Below, in pieces: positions 18,508 to 27,451 of a DNA stretch of 64,000 nucleotides. The stretch comes from Dictyoglomus sp. (GTDB lineage: Bacteria; Dictyoglomota; Dictyoglomia; Dictyoglomales; Dictyoglomaceae). The DNA is taken from NCBI GenBank assembly GCA_025060475.1, contig JANXBZ010000011.1, forward strand, positions 1 through 64,000, read 5' to 3'. The notes beneath the pieces were generated by a model. It was given only the letters and a program-made list of their open reading frames with translations, searched no databases and was not told the origin of the DNA. The translations under genes were made by a program, and so were the position numbers. The number at the start of each line of letters is the position of its first letter. The stretch's first letter is position 1.

Positions 18508-18603
18508 GAAGAGTCCCTTAGGGCTCATTCAGAGTCCAAGCGGGACTGGCAAGACTTGTTAGTCTTGCTACACCGAAGGGATAAAAACCCAGGCGGGTAG
18601 GTT
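18508..18603 (+). promoter_or_regulatory. PRPP-type ykkC riboswitch aptamer (probable)
   Basis: Immediately 3' of the guanine aptamer is a structured stretch that matches features of the ykkC family as I recall them: a CTTAGGG segment (18518-18524), GGGACTGG (18542-18549), a hairpin AAGACTTGTTAGTCTT, then TACACCGAAGGGATAAAA and CCCAGGCGGGTAGG (18588-18601). A guanine aptamer in tandem ahead of purine genes is the known setting of the PRPP-sensing subtype, which switches expression on. The last segment is also the 5' half of the terminator, so ligand binding should prevent termination. Subtype assignment (PRPP rather than ppGpp or guanidine) rests on this context. Confidence 0.78.
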
Positions 18604-18634
18604 CCCTCGTATGAGTCCTACCTTCCTGGGTTTT
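18584..18634 (+). terminator. Riboswitch-controlled terminator of the pur leader
   Basis: AAAACCCAGG (18584-18593) pairs with CCTGGGTTTT (18625-18634), and GGTAGG (18596-18601) pairs with CCTACC (18617-18622). The 15-base loop contains CTCGTA (18606-18611), a copy of the guanine P1 5' strand. The T run is short (four bases). Confidence 0.82.
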
Positions 18635-18657
18635 AAAATTTATAATGGGGTGAAAGA

Positions 18658-19992
18658 ATGCTAGATAGATATTGCAGAAAGGAATTAAAAGAAATTTGGT
18701 CTGATGAGAATAGATATAGTCTTTGGCTTAAAGTAGAGTTAGCCTTTTTGAAGGCGCGTGCTTTTTATGGAGAGATTCCTACAGAAATAGTAGAAGACAT
18801 AGAAAAAAAAGCAAAATTTTCTGTCGAAGAAATAAGAGAAATAGAAAAAGAAACAAATCATGAAGTAATAGCCTTTTTGAGTAATGTTTCTCAATATGTA
18901 GGGAAAGGCTCTGAATATATCCATCAGGGTCTAACTTCCTCAGATATTATGGATACAGCTTTTTCCTTACAAATTCTCTCTTCCTTAAGTTATATTGAAC
19001 AAGATATTCTAATTCTTTTAGATATTCTAAAAGAGAAAGCATTAGAATATAAAGATCTTCCCATGATTGGAAGAACTCATGGGATGCATGCTGAACCTAT
19101 AACTTTGGGTTTTAAATTTTTAGGTTGGTGGTCAGAATTAGAAAGAGATTTAGAAAGACTTAAAAGAGCAAGAGAAAATATAAGATTTGGTAAATTTTCA
19201 GGAGTTGTAGGAACTTTAGCTCATATAGAACCAAAAGTTGAGGTAAAAGCTTGTGAAATTTTAGGACTTAAACCCGAACCAGTAGCAACCCAAGTTATTC
19301 CTAGAGATAGACATGCAGAAGTTATGTATAGTTTAGCAATGCTTGCTACTACTCTAGAAAGAATTGCTCAAGAAATAAGACATTTGCAGAGAACTGAAGT
19401 AGGTGAATTAGAAGAACCTTTCAGAGAAAAACAAAAAGGATCTTCTGCTATGCCTCATAAGAGGAATCCTATATTATCTGAAAGAATATGTGGTTTGGCA
19501 AGAGTAATAAGAGGGTATTTAATAACTGCCTTAGAAAATATTCCCCTCTGGCATGAAAGAGATATAAGTCATTCTTCTGCGGAAAGAGTTATTTTCCCTG
19601 ATGCTACTTCTTTATTAGATTATCTTTTAAATCTTATGATTAATATTATAAAGGATCTAAAGATTAATAAAGAAAAAATATGGAAAAATTTAGAAATGAA
19701 CCAAGGAGTGTTTTATTCACAAAATCTTTTAATTGCCTTAACAGAAAAAGGGATTCCAAGAGACATTGCATATTCTTGGATTCAAGAAGATTCCTTTAGA
19801 TCAATGAATGATAATATTTCTTTTAAAGAGGTAGTATTAAAAGATGAGAGAATAATAAATAAATTATCTAAGGAAGAAATAGAAAAATGTTTCTCTTTAG
19901 ATATTTTTTTAAAGAATATAGACATAATTTATAATAGAGTTTGGAATACCAAAAGATTGGAGGAAGAAAATCTTGGGGAAATGGTGGGTTAA
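18658..19992 (+). CDS. purB: Adenylosuccinate lyase
   Basis: A 444-residue fumarase/aspartase-superfamily lyase. It acts twice in purine synthesis, on SAICAR and on adenylosuccinate. The family signature GSSAMPHKRNP is near 261-271, GRTHGMHAEPITLG near 138-151, and TSSDIMDTA near 95-103. First gene of the pur operon, with GGGGTG (18647-18652) before its ATG. Its 3' end overlaps purS by 20 bases, and the purS ribosome-binding site lies inside it. Confidence 0.96.
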   Translation: MLDRYCRKELKEIWSDENRYSLWLKVELAFLKARAFYGEIPTEIVEDIEKKAKFSVEEIREIEKETNHEVIAFLSNVSQYVGKGSEYIHQGLTSSDIMDTAFSLQILSSLSYIEQDILILLDILKEKALEYKDLPMIGRTHGMHAEPITLGFKFLGWWSELERDLERLKRARENIRFGKFSGVVGTLAHIEPKVEVKACEILGLKPEPVATQVIPRDRHAEVMYSLAMLATTLERIAQEIRHLQRTEVGELEEPFREKQKGSSAMPHKRNPILSERICGLARVIRGYLITALENIPLWHERDISHSSAERVIFPDATSLLDYLLNLMINIIKDLKINKEKIWKNLEMNQGVFYSQNLLIALTEKGIPRDIAYSWIQEDSFRSMNDNISFKEVVLKDERIINKLSKEEIEKCFSLDIFLKNIDIIYNRVWNTKRLEEENLGEMVG

Positions 19993-20233
19993 ATTAGAAA
20001 TATTTTTAAAAGAAGGAATCCTAGATCCTCAAGGTAATACTATTAATTCTGCACTTCACTCTCTGGGTTTTGAGGAAGTAGAGGAGGTTCGTATGGGAAA
20101 AATTTTGAAACTTAAGATGGAAGGGGAAACTGAAGAAGAAGTTAGAGATAAAGTAAAAAGAATGAGCGAAATTTTTTTAGCAAATCCTGTAACAGAGAAT
20201 TTTGAGATCAAGGTAGAAAAGATATGCGAGTAG
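19973..20233 (+). CDS. purS: Phosphoribosylformylglycinamidine synthase subunit PurS
   Basis: An 86-residue PurS, the small dimeric bridge that lets PurQ pass ammonia to the short PurL. The core VKLEIFLKEGILDPQGNTI and the following small-subunit fold are typical. The start is TTG, nine bases after GGAGG, within the end of purB. It overlaps purQ by 10 bases. Confidence 0.93.
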   Translation: MGKWWVKLEIFLKEGILDPQGNTINSALHSLGFEEVEEVRMGKILKLKMEGETEEEVRDKVKRMSEIFLANPVTENFEIKVEKICE

Positions 20234-20901
20234 GTATTGTAGTTTTTCCAGGAACAAATTGTGATTATGATACCTTCTGGGCTTTGAAGCTAGCTGGATT
20301 GAACCCTGTTTTTCTATGGCATAAAGAAAAAGACCTTAAAGATGTTTCCGCGGTAATTCTTCCTGGTGGATTTTCTTACGGTGATTACTTAAGAGCCGGA
20401 GCTATCGCAAGATTTTCTCCATTAATTGATAGAATCTTTGAATTTGCAGAAAAAGGTGGTTTAGTTTTGGGAATATGTAATGGTTTTCAGATATTACTGG
20501 AAATGGGGCTTCTACCAGGTGCCATGCTTCCTAATGATACTAATACTTTTATATGTAAACCTGTTTATTTAAAAGTAGAAAATAATGATTCTCCCTTTTT
20601 AAGAAAATATCAAGTAGGCGAAATATTAAAGATGCCTATCGCTCATAAAGAAGGAAGATACTACATCCCTGAAAGAGATCTTTTAGCTTTAGAAAGGGAA
20701 GGACAAGTAGTGTTAAGATATGTGGGACCGAAAGGAGAGTCAGATTTAAAATTTAATCCTAATGGTTCAGTAAATAATATTGCTGGAATTGTAAATAAAA
20801 AAAGAAATGTTATGGGCTTAATGCCTCATCCTGAAAGAGCTGTAGAAAAATTATTGGGTAGTGATTCGGGTTTAAGGTTATTTTTATCCCTTTTAGATTA
20901 G
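20224..20901 (+). CDS. purQ: Phosphoribosylformylglycinamidine synthase, glutaminase subunit
   Basis: A 225-residue class I glutamine amidotransferase that releases ammonia for FGAM synthesis. The nucleophile cysteine is in LGICNGFQILLEMG (about 80-93) and the His/Glu of the triad in MPHPERAVEKL near the end. GTNCDYDTFWALKLAG at the N-terminus is typical of PurQ. It overlaps purS by 10 bases, so translation is coupled. Confidence 0.96.
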   Translation: MRVGIVVFPGTNCDYDTFWALKLAGLNPVFLWHKEKDLKDVSAVILPGGFSYGDYLRAGAIARFSPLIDRIFEFAEKGGLVLGICNGFQILLEMGLLPGAMLPNDTNTFICKPVYLKVENNDSPFLRKYQVGEILKMPIAHKEGRYYIPERDLLALEREGQVVLRYVGPKGESDLKFNPNGSVNNIAGIVNKKRNVMGLMPHPERAVEKLLGSDSGLRLFLSLLD

Positions 20902-20912
20902 GGGGTAATTAC

Positions 20913-23048
20913 ATGGGAATTCATGGATTAAAAGATGAAGAAATTCGACATGCGAGAAAATTATTAGGAAGAGAACCTAATGATATTGAATGGTCCGTGA
21001 TTTCTGTCATTTGGTCGGAACATTGTAGTTATAAACATTCAAGAAAGTATTTAAGAAATTTTTTAACAAAAGCTAATTGGGTAGCTCAAGGTCCAGGAGA
21101 GAATGCAGGAGTAATAGAGTTAGGAGATGGTTACAAACTAGTCTTTAAAGTAGAAAGTCATAATCATCCTTCGGCGGTAGAACCTTTTCAAGGTGCAGCA
21201 ACAGGAGTAGGTGGGATTGTAAGAGATATCTTGGCTTTAGGAGCAAGACCCATCGCACTATTAGATTCTTTAAGATTTGGACCTCAGGATAATTTAAGAA
21301 ATAGATATCTATTTAATGGAGTTATATCTGGAATAAGTTTCTACGGTAATTGTATTGGAGTTCCTGTAGTGGGTGGAGAAATTTTCTTTGAAGAATGTTA
21401 TAGCTCTAATCCTTTAGTAAATGTTATGTGTGTAGGAATAATTCCTCCAGAAGGAAAAATATATAAGGGGAAAGCAGAAGGTAAAGGGAATTTAATATTA
21501 TTAGTAGGAGCAAGAACAGGTAGAGATGGAATTCATGGAGCAAGTTTTGCATCAGAAAAATTAGAAGAAGATATACATTCTCAAAGGCCATCAGTCCAAG
21601 TTGGGGATCCTTTTATGGAAAAACTTCTTATTGAAGCATGTTTAGAGGCTGGATCTTTAGATGGAGTTATTGGAATCCAAGATTTAGGTGCTGCAGGACT
21701 TGTTAGTGCTTTATCAGAATCTGCAAGTAGAGGAAAATCAGGGGTAGTGGTTTATTTGGATAAAGTCCCTCAAAGAGAAAGAAATATGACTCCTGAGGAG
21801 ATTTTAATATCTGAATCTCAAGAAAGAATGATTCTTGTTGTTAAGCCAGAAGAGATTGAAAAAATTAAAAAGGTTTTTCAAAAATGGGATTTAGAGGCAG
21901 AAGTTATTGGAGAGGTAATAGAAGAAGAAAAATTTATTGCTTATTTTAAAGGTGAAAAGATTGTAGATCTACCTATAAGTTTGTTGACAAAAGATTCTTT
22001 AGAGTTTGATCCTATATATAAAATCCCAGAAAAAACTTACATGCCAATTTTACCTAAAAATAATGAAAAGATTGAAAAATTTATTGATAAATTGATACAA
22101 GATATTAAAATTAAAGAATATATTTATCATCAATATGATTATTCTGTCCAGACAAATACTGTGCTTCCTCCTGGAAAAGGAGATTCTGCTGTATTAAGGA
22201 TTAAAAACACAAGAATAGCGATAGCACTAACTATAGATGGAAATGGAAGATACTGCTATCTAGATCCTAAAATGGGAGCTATGTATGCAGTCTCGGAGGC
22301 TTGTAGAAATATACTTTGTGTTGGAGGAAGGCCATTGGCAATAACGGATGGTCTTAACTTTGGAGATCCTGATGATCCTGAAGTTTTCTATCAATTTAGA
22401 GCAGTAGTTTCTGGAATTAATCTTTCATCAAGGGTTTTAGAGATTCCTATAGTTAGTGGTAATGTAAGTTTTTATAATGGTCAAGGAGAAAATAAAGTAT
22501 TTCCTACCCCAATAATTGGAATGGTAGGAATATTAGAAGATATCAGCTATTTAATTACTCCTGATTTCAAAGAGGAAGGAAATTTGATTTATCTTTTAGG
22601 AGACTTAGACTGGTTATCTTTAGAGGGAAGTGAATATGTTAAATACTCTTATAATATTACCGCAGGAAGTCCCCCATATGTGGATCTTACCTGGGAAAAG
22701 AGATTAAAAAATTTTATGGAAGAAATTAGAAAAGAGAGAATAATTCTTTCTGCCCACGATGTGAGTGAAGGTGGGCTTCTAAATACTCTTTTAGAAATGA
22801 GTTTTTGGGGAGAGAAAGGAATAGATATTAAACTTCCAAAAGTTGAGGATTATGAAAGACTTCTTTTTGGAGAAGGGTCAGGTTTAATAATTGTTGAAGT
22901 TTCTAGAGAAAATAAAGATTATTTTACTAAAGAAACAGAAAAATATGGATTAAAAACTTATTTATTAGGAAGAGTAGTAAAAGATATTTTTAAGATTGAG
23001 CCTTATATTGATTATCCCCTTAAAAAAATATTAGAAAGAGGGAAATAA
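20913..23048 (+). CDS. purL: Phosphoribosylformylglycinamidine synthase subunit PurL (short type)
   Basis: A 711-residue PurL of the short type that needs separate PurS and PurQ, both encoded just upstream. It makes FGAM from FGAR and ATP. Two tandem AIR synthase-like halves are visible. Signature segments include WSEHCSYKHSRKYL near the N-terminus, KVESHNHPSAVEPFQGAATG, and IQDLGAAGLVSALSE in the first half. The Gly-rich HDVSEGGLLNTLLEMSFWG lies in the second half. The ATG follows GGGGGTAA with normal spacing. Confidence 0.96.
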   Translation: MGIHGLKDEEIRHARKLLGREPNDIEWSVISVIWSEHCSYKHSRKYLRNFLTKANWVAQGPGENAGVIELGDGYKLVFKVESHNHPSAVEPFQGAATGVGGIVRDILALGARPIALLDSLRFGPQDNLRNRYLFNGVISGISFYGNCIGVPVVGGEIFFEECYSSNPLVNVMCVGIIPPEGKIYKGKAEGKGNLILLVGARTGRDGIHGASFASEKLEEDIHSQRPSVQVGDPFMEKLLIEACLEAGSLDGVIGIQDLGAAGLVSALSESASRGKSGVVVYLDKVPQRERNMTPEEILISESQERMILVVKPEEIEKIKKVFQKWDLEAEVIGEVIEEEKFIAYFKGEKIVDLPISLLTKDSLEFDPIYKIPEKTYMPILPKNNEKIEKFIDKLIQDIKIKEYIYHQYDYSVQTNTVLPPGKGDSAVLRIKNTRIAIALTIDGNGRYCYLDPKMGAMYAVSEACRNILCVGGRPLAITDGLNFGDPDDPEVFYQFRAVVSGINLSSRVLEIPIVSGNVSFYNGQGENKVFPTPIIGMVGILEDISYLITPDFKEEGNLIYLLGDLDWLSLEGSEYVKYSYNITAGSPPYVDLTWEKRLKNFMEEIRKERIILSAHDVSEGGLLNTLLEMSFWGEKGIDIKLPKVEDYERLLFGEGSGLIIVEVSRENKDYFTKETEKYGLKTYLLGRVVKDIFKIEPYIDYPLKKILERGK

Positions 23049-23050
23049 TA

Positions 23051-24445
23051 ATGAGAGATAGATTTAAAGAAGAGTGTGGTATTGTAGGGGTTATAGCTCC
23101 AAATAAAAGTGATTATGCTAGTTTTTTAGTTTATCAGGGTTTATTTAATTTACAACATCGAGGACAAGAAAGCGTAGGAATTGTAAGTTTTAAAGGTTCA
23201 GAACTGATGTATCATAAAGACTTTGGTTTAGTAAATAATGTTTTTAATGAAGAGATAATTAAAAAATTAAAAGGAAGAATTGCCATAGGACATGTAAGAT
23301 ATTCCACTTCTGGTAAGAATAATCCTAATAATATTCAACCTTTAATCGTAAATTTTCCTAAATTTGGTTTTCTAGCTTTAGCCCATAATGGTCATATTTC
23401 TAATGCTAATTCTTTAAGAAAAAAACTTGAAGAAGAAGGAGCTATTTTCCAAAGTACTTCTGATACCGAAGTAATTATTCATCTTCTTGCTCGTTCTTCT
23501 AAAATTACTTTAGAGGAAAAACTTAGAGATGCTTTAGACAAAATAAACGGAAGTTATTCTTTGATAATAGGAACTAGTAAAGGAGTCTGGGCTATAAAAG
23601 ATCCCTATGGTTTTAGACCTCTTTTTATGGCAAAACTTAGGGATGGAGCAATAATATTTGCATCAGAAACTTGTGCCTTTAAACACCTTCAAGTGATAGA
23701 GATAAAAGAATTAGATAGAGGAGAGATGTTTTTTGTAGATTTAGAAGGAAATATTATAGAAAAAGTTTATAAAAAGAAAGAATCAAGATTTTGTCTATTT
23801 GAATTTATATATTTCTCACGACCTGATAGTTTGTATAATAATAAAACAGTCTATAATTATAGAAGAAATATGGGAAGAGTTTTAGCAAGAGAATCTTATG
23901 TTCCTGCAGATTTAGTTATTCCTGTTCCTGACTCAGGAATACCTGCAGCTATCGGATTTAGTGAATATAGCAAGATACCTTTAGAAATGGCTTTAGTAAG
24001 AAGTCACTATATAGGAAGAACTTTTATTCAGCCCAAGCAAAAAGAAAGGGAAGAAGCAGTAAGGATGAAAATTCTCTTAATAGGAGATATTATTAAAAAT
24101 AAAAGGATAATATTAGTTGATGATTCCTTGGTTAGAGGTACTACTGCGAAAAGATTAGCAGAAATGTTTAGAAGAGAGGGAGCTTTAGAAGTTCATCTCA
24201 GACTTTCATCTCCTCCTATAGTTTCTCCATGTCATTATGGGGTAGACATTCCTAGTTCAAAGGAATTAGTAAGTCATTACTATACTCCAGAAGAGATAGC
24301 AAGACTTTTAGGCTTTGATTCTGTAGCTTTTTTAAGTCTTGAAGGATTAGTAAGTATTTTACCTGATAAAGGATATTGTGGAGAATGTTTTGGAAGGAAA
24401 GTGGTGAAAAGGAAAATATGCCTAAAAGAGTTACATACAGTTTAG
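23051..24445 (+). CDS. purF: Amidophosphoribosyltransferase
   Basis: A 464-residue PurF, the committed step of purine synthesis (PRPP plus glutamine to phosphoribosylamine). MRDRFKEE before CGIVGV looks like a short propeptide removed to expose the Cys9 nucleophile. The PRPP loop is IILVDDSLVRGTTAKR (about 355-370). Cysteines in RFCLFEFIYF, SPCHYGVD and YCGECFGRK match the ligands of the structural [4Fe-4S] cluster found in B. subtilis PurF. Because it consumes PRPP, its position under a PRPP-responsive leader makes sense. Its end overlaps purM by 28 bases. Confidence 0.95.
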   Translation: MRDRFKEECGIVGVIAPNKSDYASFLVYQGLFNLQHRGQESVGIVSFKGSELMYHKDFGLVNNVFNEEIIKKLKGRIAIGHVRYSTSGKNNPNNIQPLIVNFPKFGFLALAHNGHISNANSLRKKLEEEGAIFQSTSDTEVIIHLLARSSKITLEEKLRDALDKINGSYSLIIGTSKGVWAIKDPYGFRPLFMAKLRDGAIIFASETCAFKHLQVIEIKELDRGEMFFVDLEGNIIEKVYKKKESRFCLFEFIYFSRPDSLYNNKTVYNYRRNMGRVLARESYVPADLVIPVPDSGIPAAIGFSEYSKIPLEMALVRSHYIGRTFIQPKQKEREEAVRMKILLIGDIIKNKRIILVDDSLVRGTTAKRLAEMFRREGALEVHLRLSSPPIVSPCHYGVDIPSSKELVSHYYTPEEIARLLGFDSVAFLSLEGLVSILPDKGYCGECFGRKVVKRKICLKELHTV

Positions 24446-25443
24446 CTGGTGTGCATATAAGCAAAGTTGAAAAGAGCCTTTCCTGTTTAAAGCCCTACTT
24501 TGAGTCTACTTATACTTCAAATGTTATTCCCTTTTGGAATGGCTTTTCTTCAGTGTTAAGAATTGATTGGAAGAATTATAAAAATCCACTCATTCTTCTA
24601 ACTACAGATGGGGTTGGAACTAAATTAAAGCTTGCTCTTAGAAAGAAAAGATATGATACCATAGGTCAAGATTTAGTAGCCATGAATATAAATGATCTTT
24701 TAACATGTGGAGCAAAACCTATCGCCTTTTTAGATTATTTTGCTACTGGAAGAATTGACGAGGAAGTTTATCAAAATATTTTAATAAGTATTTCAAAGGC
24801 ATGTAAGGCAGTGGAGTGTAGTTTTGTAGGAGGAGAAACAGCGGAATTACCAGGAATATACAAAGGAAAGGACTTAGATCTTGCTGGTTTTGCGATAGGA
24901 ATTGTGGAAGAAGAGGATTTATTGCCTAAGTTAAATGATATAAATGAAGATTGCAAATTGATTGGAATCTCTTCTTCAGGGTTACATAGTAATGGATTTT
25001 CTCTTTTAAGATATATTATGAAAAAGAAAAAATTGTCATGGAAAAATAAGATAGGAGAAATAACTATAGAGGAAGAAGTTTTAAAACCAACAAAACTTTA
25101 TTCTCCAATTATTCTTCCTTTATTAAAAATATTCAAAAATTCTATTAAAGGAATAGCTCACATAACAGGAGGGGGAATACCAGGAAATCTCCCAAGAATT
25201 CTTCCAAAAGGATATGGCGCATTGATTGATAGTTCTTCTTGGGAAATACCGGAGATTTTTTTATGGATTATTAAAAAAGGAAATTTATCTAAGAAAGAAG
25301 CCTTTAAAGTTTTTAATATGGGAATTGGACTTATTTTAGTTGTAAAAGATGAAAAGGAAATTATAAAATCTTTAAAAAATCAAGGAGAGAATGCTTTTTT
25401 AATTGGCAAAGTTGAAAAATGGGAGGGAATTAAAATTATTTGA
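24418..25443 (+). CDS. purM: Phosphoribosylformylglycinamidine cyclo-ligase (AIR synthetase)
   Basis: A 341-residue AIR synthetase that closes the imidazole ring. I start it at ATG 24418 because the residues after it (MPKRVTYSLAGVHISK) align with the usual N-terminus, while 14 further in-frame residues upstream do not. LLTTDGVGTKLKLA is near 57-70, FVGGETAELPG near 139-149, and HITGGGIPGNLPRIL near 245-259. It overlaps purF by 28 bases and purN by four. Confidence 0.94.
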   Translation: MPKRVTYSLAGVHISKVEKSLSCLKPYFESTYTSNVIPFWNGFSSVLRIDWKNYKNPLILLTTDGVGTKLKLALRKKRYDTIGQDLVAMNINDLLTCGAKPIAFLDYFATGRIDEEVYQNILISISKACKAVECSFVGGETAELPGIYKGKDLDLAGFAIGIVEEEDLLPKLNDINEDCKLIGISSSGLHSNGFSLLRYIMKKKKLSWKNKIGEITIEEEVLKPTKLYSPIILPLLKIFKNSIKGIAHITGGGIPGNLPRILPKGYGALIDSSSWEIPEIFLWIIKKGNLSKKEAFKVFNMGIGLILVVKDEKEIIKSLKNQGENAFLIGKVEKWEGIKII

Positions 25444-26087
25444 AAAAAAGATTAGGAGTTCTTGTATCAGGAAGAGGTACTAATCTTCAAGCTTTAATAA
25501 ATGCAGGAAAGAAGAAAGAATATCCGGCAGAAGTAGTAGTAGTTATTAGTGATAATCCTAATGCTTATGCTATAACTCGTGCAAAAAAAGCCCAAATTCC
25601 AGTCTATGTAGTCCAAAGAGAAGAATATAAAACCAAAAGAGAATATGAAGAGAAAATTAAGGAAATTCTTATATCTTATAGAGTAGATCTTGTTGTTCTC
25701 GCAGGATATATGAGAATTGTAGGTAAAGTTCTTCTTTCTGCTTTTCCTATGAAGATAATAAATATTCATCCTTCTCTTCTCCCATCCTTTCCTGGTCTTA
25801 ATGCTCAAAAGCAAGCATTGGAATATGGGGTGAAATTTTCAGGATGTACAGTTCATTTTGTAGATGAAGGAATAGACACAGGGCCAATTATTGGCCAAAA
25901 AGTTGTTCCTGTCTATGACTATGATACTCCTGAATCTTTAGCGGAAAGAATATTAAAAAAAGAACATAAACTTTTAGTAGAAGTTATTAGGAAATTACTT
26001 ACTGAAGAATATAAATTAGAAGGAAGAAGAGTGATTTTTATTAGAAAAAAGGAGGATGAAAAACATGAAGGTTCTTGTGGTAGGTAA
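25440..26087 (+). CDS. purN: Phosphoribosylglycinamide formyltransferase
   Basis: A 215-residue GAR transformylase using 10-formyl-THF. The N-terminal LGVLVSGRGTNLQALI is typical, INIHPSLLPSFPGL carries the catalytic Asn/His pair (near 109-122), and DEGIDTGPIIGQKVVPV carries the catalytic Asp (near 147-163). The start is TTG overlapping the purM stop (TTGA), behind GGGAGGG. It overlaps purD by 23 bases. Confidence 0.94.
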   Translation: MKKRLGVLVSGRGTNLQALINAGKKKEYPAEVVVVISDNPNAYAITRAKKAQIPVYVVQREEYKTKREYEEKIKEILISYRVDLVVLAGYMRIVGKVLLSAFPMKIINIHPSLLPSFPGLNAQKQALEYGVKFSGCTVHFVDEGIDTGPIIGQKVVPVYDYDTPESLAERILKKEHKLLVEVIRKLLTEEYKLEGRRVIFIRKKEDEKHEGSCGR

Positions 26088-27303
26088 TGGAGCACGGGAA
26101 CATGCTATAGTTTGGAAATTAAAACAAGATAAAAACGTTAGTGAAATTTATGCTCTTCCAGGAAATGCAGGAATTTCTCAAATTGCAAAATGTATTGAAG
26201 AGAGAGTAGATAATGTCCAAAAAATAGTAGATATTGCTTTAGAGTACAAAGTTGATTGGACTGTGGTAGGACCAGAATTGCCTCTTTCTCTTGGTATTGT
26301 AGATGCTTTTGAAGATAAGGGTTTGAAAATTTGGGGTCCTAATAAAGAAGGAGCTAAGTTAGAATATAGTAAGGCTTTTGCTAAAGAAATTATGAAAGAA
26401 TCTAAAATTCCCACAGCAGAATTTAAAATATTTGATTCCTTTTCTTCTGCGGAACAATTTATCAAAAAGGCTTCATATCCTTTGGTAATTAAAGCTGATG
26501 GACTTTGTGGAGGAAAAGGGGTTAAAATTGCGGAATCTTATGAATCCGCTATTAGAATTCTGAGTGAATATATGATTGATAAGATTTTTGGAACTGCAGG
26601 AGAAAAAGTAGTTATTGAAGAATATCTTGAAGGAAAGGAGTTTTCATTAATAGCAATAATTAAAAATGGGAATTTTTATTTTTTACCGCCTGCTCAAGAC
26701 TATAAAAGAGTAGGGGAGGGAAATACAGGAGAAAATACAGGAGGAATGGGGGCTTTTTCTCCTATTCCGTGGATTAATGAGGAAATATTAAAGAAATGTG
26801 AAAAAAATATTTTTTATCCTTTATTGGATGAATTAGACAAAAGAAAAATAAATTACCAAGGCTTTTTATATGCAGGTCTAATCTTGGTTAAAAATGATCC
26901 GTATGTTTTGGAATTTAATGTTCGTTTAGGTGATCCTGAGGCACAAGTAATTTTACCTCTTTTAGATTTTAATTTTACTGATATTCTTTATAATACTAGT
27001 TTTCCTTGGTCTTTAGATAAAAAAGCATTATGTGTCGTATTAGCGTCTAAGGGATATCCTGGTAATTATGAGATTGGAAAAGAAATAGATTTTAAGAACA
27101 TAGATTTTAAAGATTTGTATATATTCCATGCAGGGACAATTAAAAAGAACGGAAAAATAGTAACCTCTTCTGGAAGAGTTCTTTCTGTTACAGCATGGGG
27201 AGAAGACTTCAAAGAGATTCGAGAAAGGGTATATACTGCAATAGAGAGTATACATTTTGAAAATAAATATTACAGAAGAGATATCGGGGTTGAGCTTATC
27301 TAA
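26065..27303 (+). CDS. purD: Phosphoribosylamine--glycine ligase
   Basis: A 412-residue ATP-grasp GAR synthetase. I chose ATG 26065 over ATG 26056 because the AGGAGG at 26050-26055 touches the upstream one but sits nine bases from this one. VLVVGNGAREHAIVWKL at the N-terminus and GENTGGMGAFSP near 220-231 are family signatures, and VLEFNVRLGDPEAQVIL near 290-306 completes the ATP-grasp site. Last gene of the pur operon; purC, purE and purH are not in the window. Confidence 0.95.
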   Translation: MKVLVVGNGAREHAIVWKLKQDKNVSEIYALPGNAGISQIAKCIEERVDNVQKIVDIALEYKVDWTVVGPELPLSLGIVDAFEDKGLKIWGPNKEGAKLEYSKAFAKEIMKESKIPTAEFKIFDSFSSAEQFIKKASYPLVIKADGLCGGKGVKIAESYESAIRILSEYMIDKIFGTAGEKVVIEEYLEGKEFSLIAIIKNGNFYFLPPAQDYKRVGEGNTGENTGGMGAFSPIPWINEEILKKCEKNIFYPLLDELDKRKINYQGFLYAGLILVKNDPYVLEFNVRLGDPEAQVILPLLDFNFTDILYNTSFPWSLDKKALCVVLASKGYPGNYEIGKEIDFKNIDFKDLYIFHAGTIKKNGKIVTSSGRVLSVTAWGEDFKEIRERVYTAIESIHFENKYYRRDIGVELI

Positions 27304-27378
27304 ATAAACAAATAACCTTTAAGAAAAAAGTTAATTCTCTTAGAGGAAAACTTCTATCCCCTTTGTAAGCAAAAATTA
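27304..27378. other. Intergenic stretch with no recognised element
   Basis: The 75 bases between purD and the speD promoter are AT-rich. I see only weak inverted repeats (AAGTT/AACTT) and no convincing terminator. Confidence 0.4.
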
Positions 27379-27407
27379 TTGACAGGGATAGGGGTTTGAT
27401 GTATATT
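27379..27407 (+). promoter_or_regulatory. Promoter of the speD operon
   Basis: A perfect TTGACA (27379-27384), 17-base spacer and TATATT (27402-27407). Transcription should begin near 27414, which rules out the in-frame TTG at 27413 as the translation start. Confidence 0.88.
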
Positions 27408-27451
27408 TAGTTTTGAATTTTTTAAGGAAAGGAGTTAAAAGAGAAGAAAAA

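Noticed and set aside
21983-22020. TTGACA within purL as an internal promoter
   Set aside because: No suitable -10 box at the right distance was convincing and the operon genes overlap throughout.
25494-25814. Minus-strand open frame opposite purN
   Set aside because: Low-complexity Tyr/Ile/Asn-rich translation fully inside purN; no ribosome site.
27413-27451. TTG start for speD
   Set aside because: It coincides with the predicted transcription start of a consensus promoter, leaving no room for a ribosome site.
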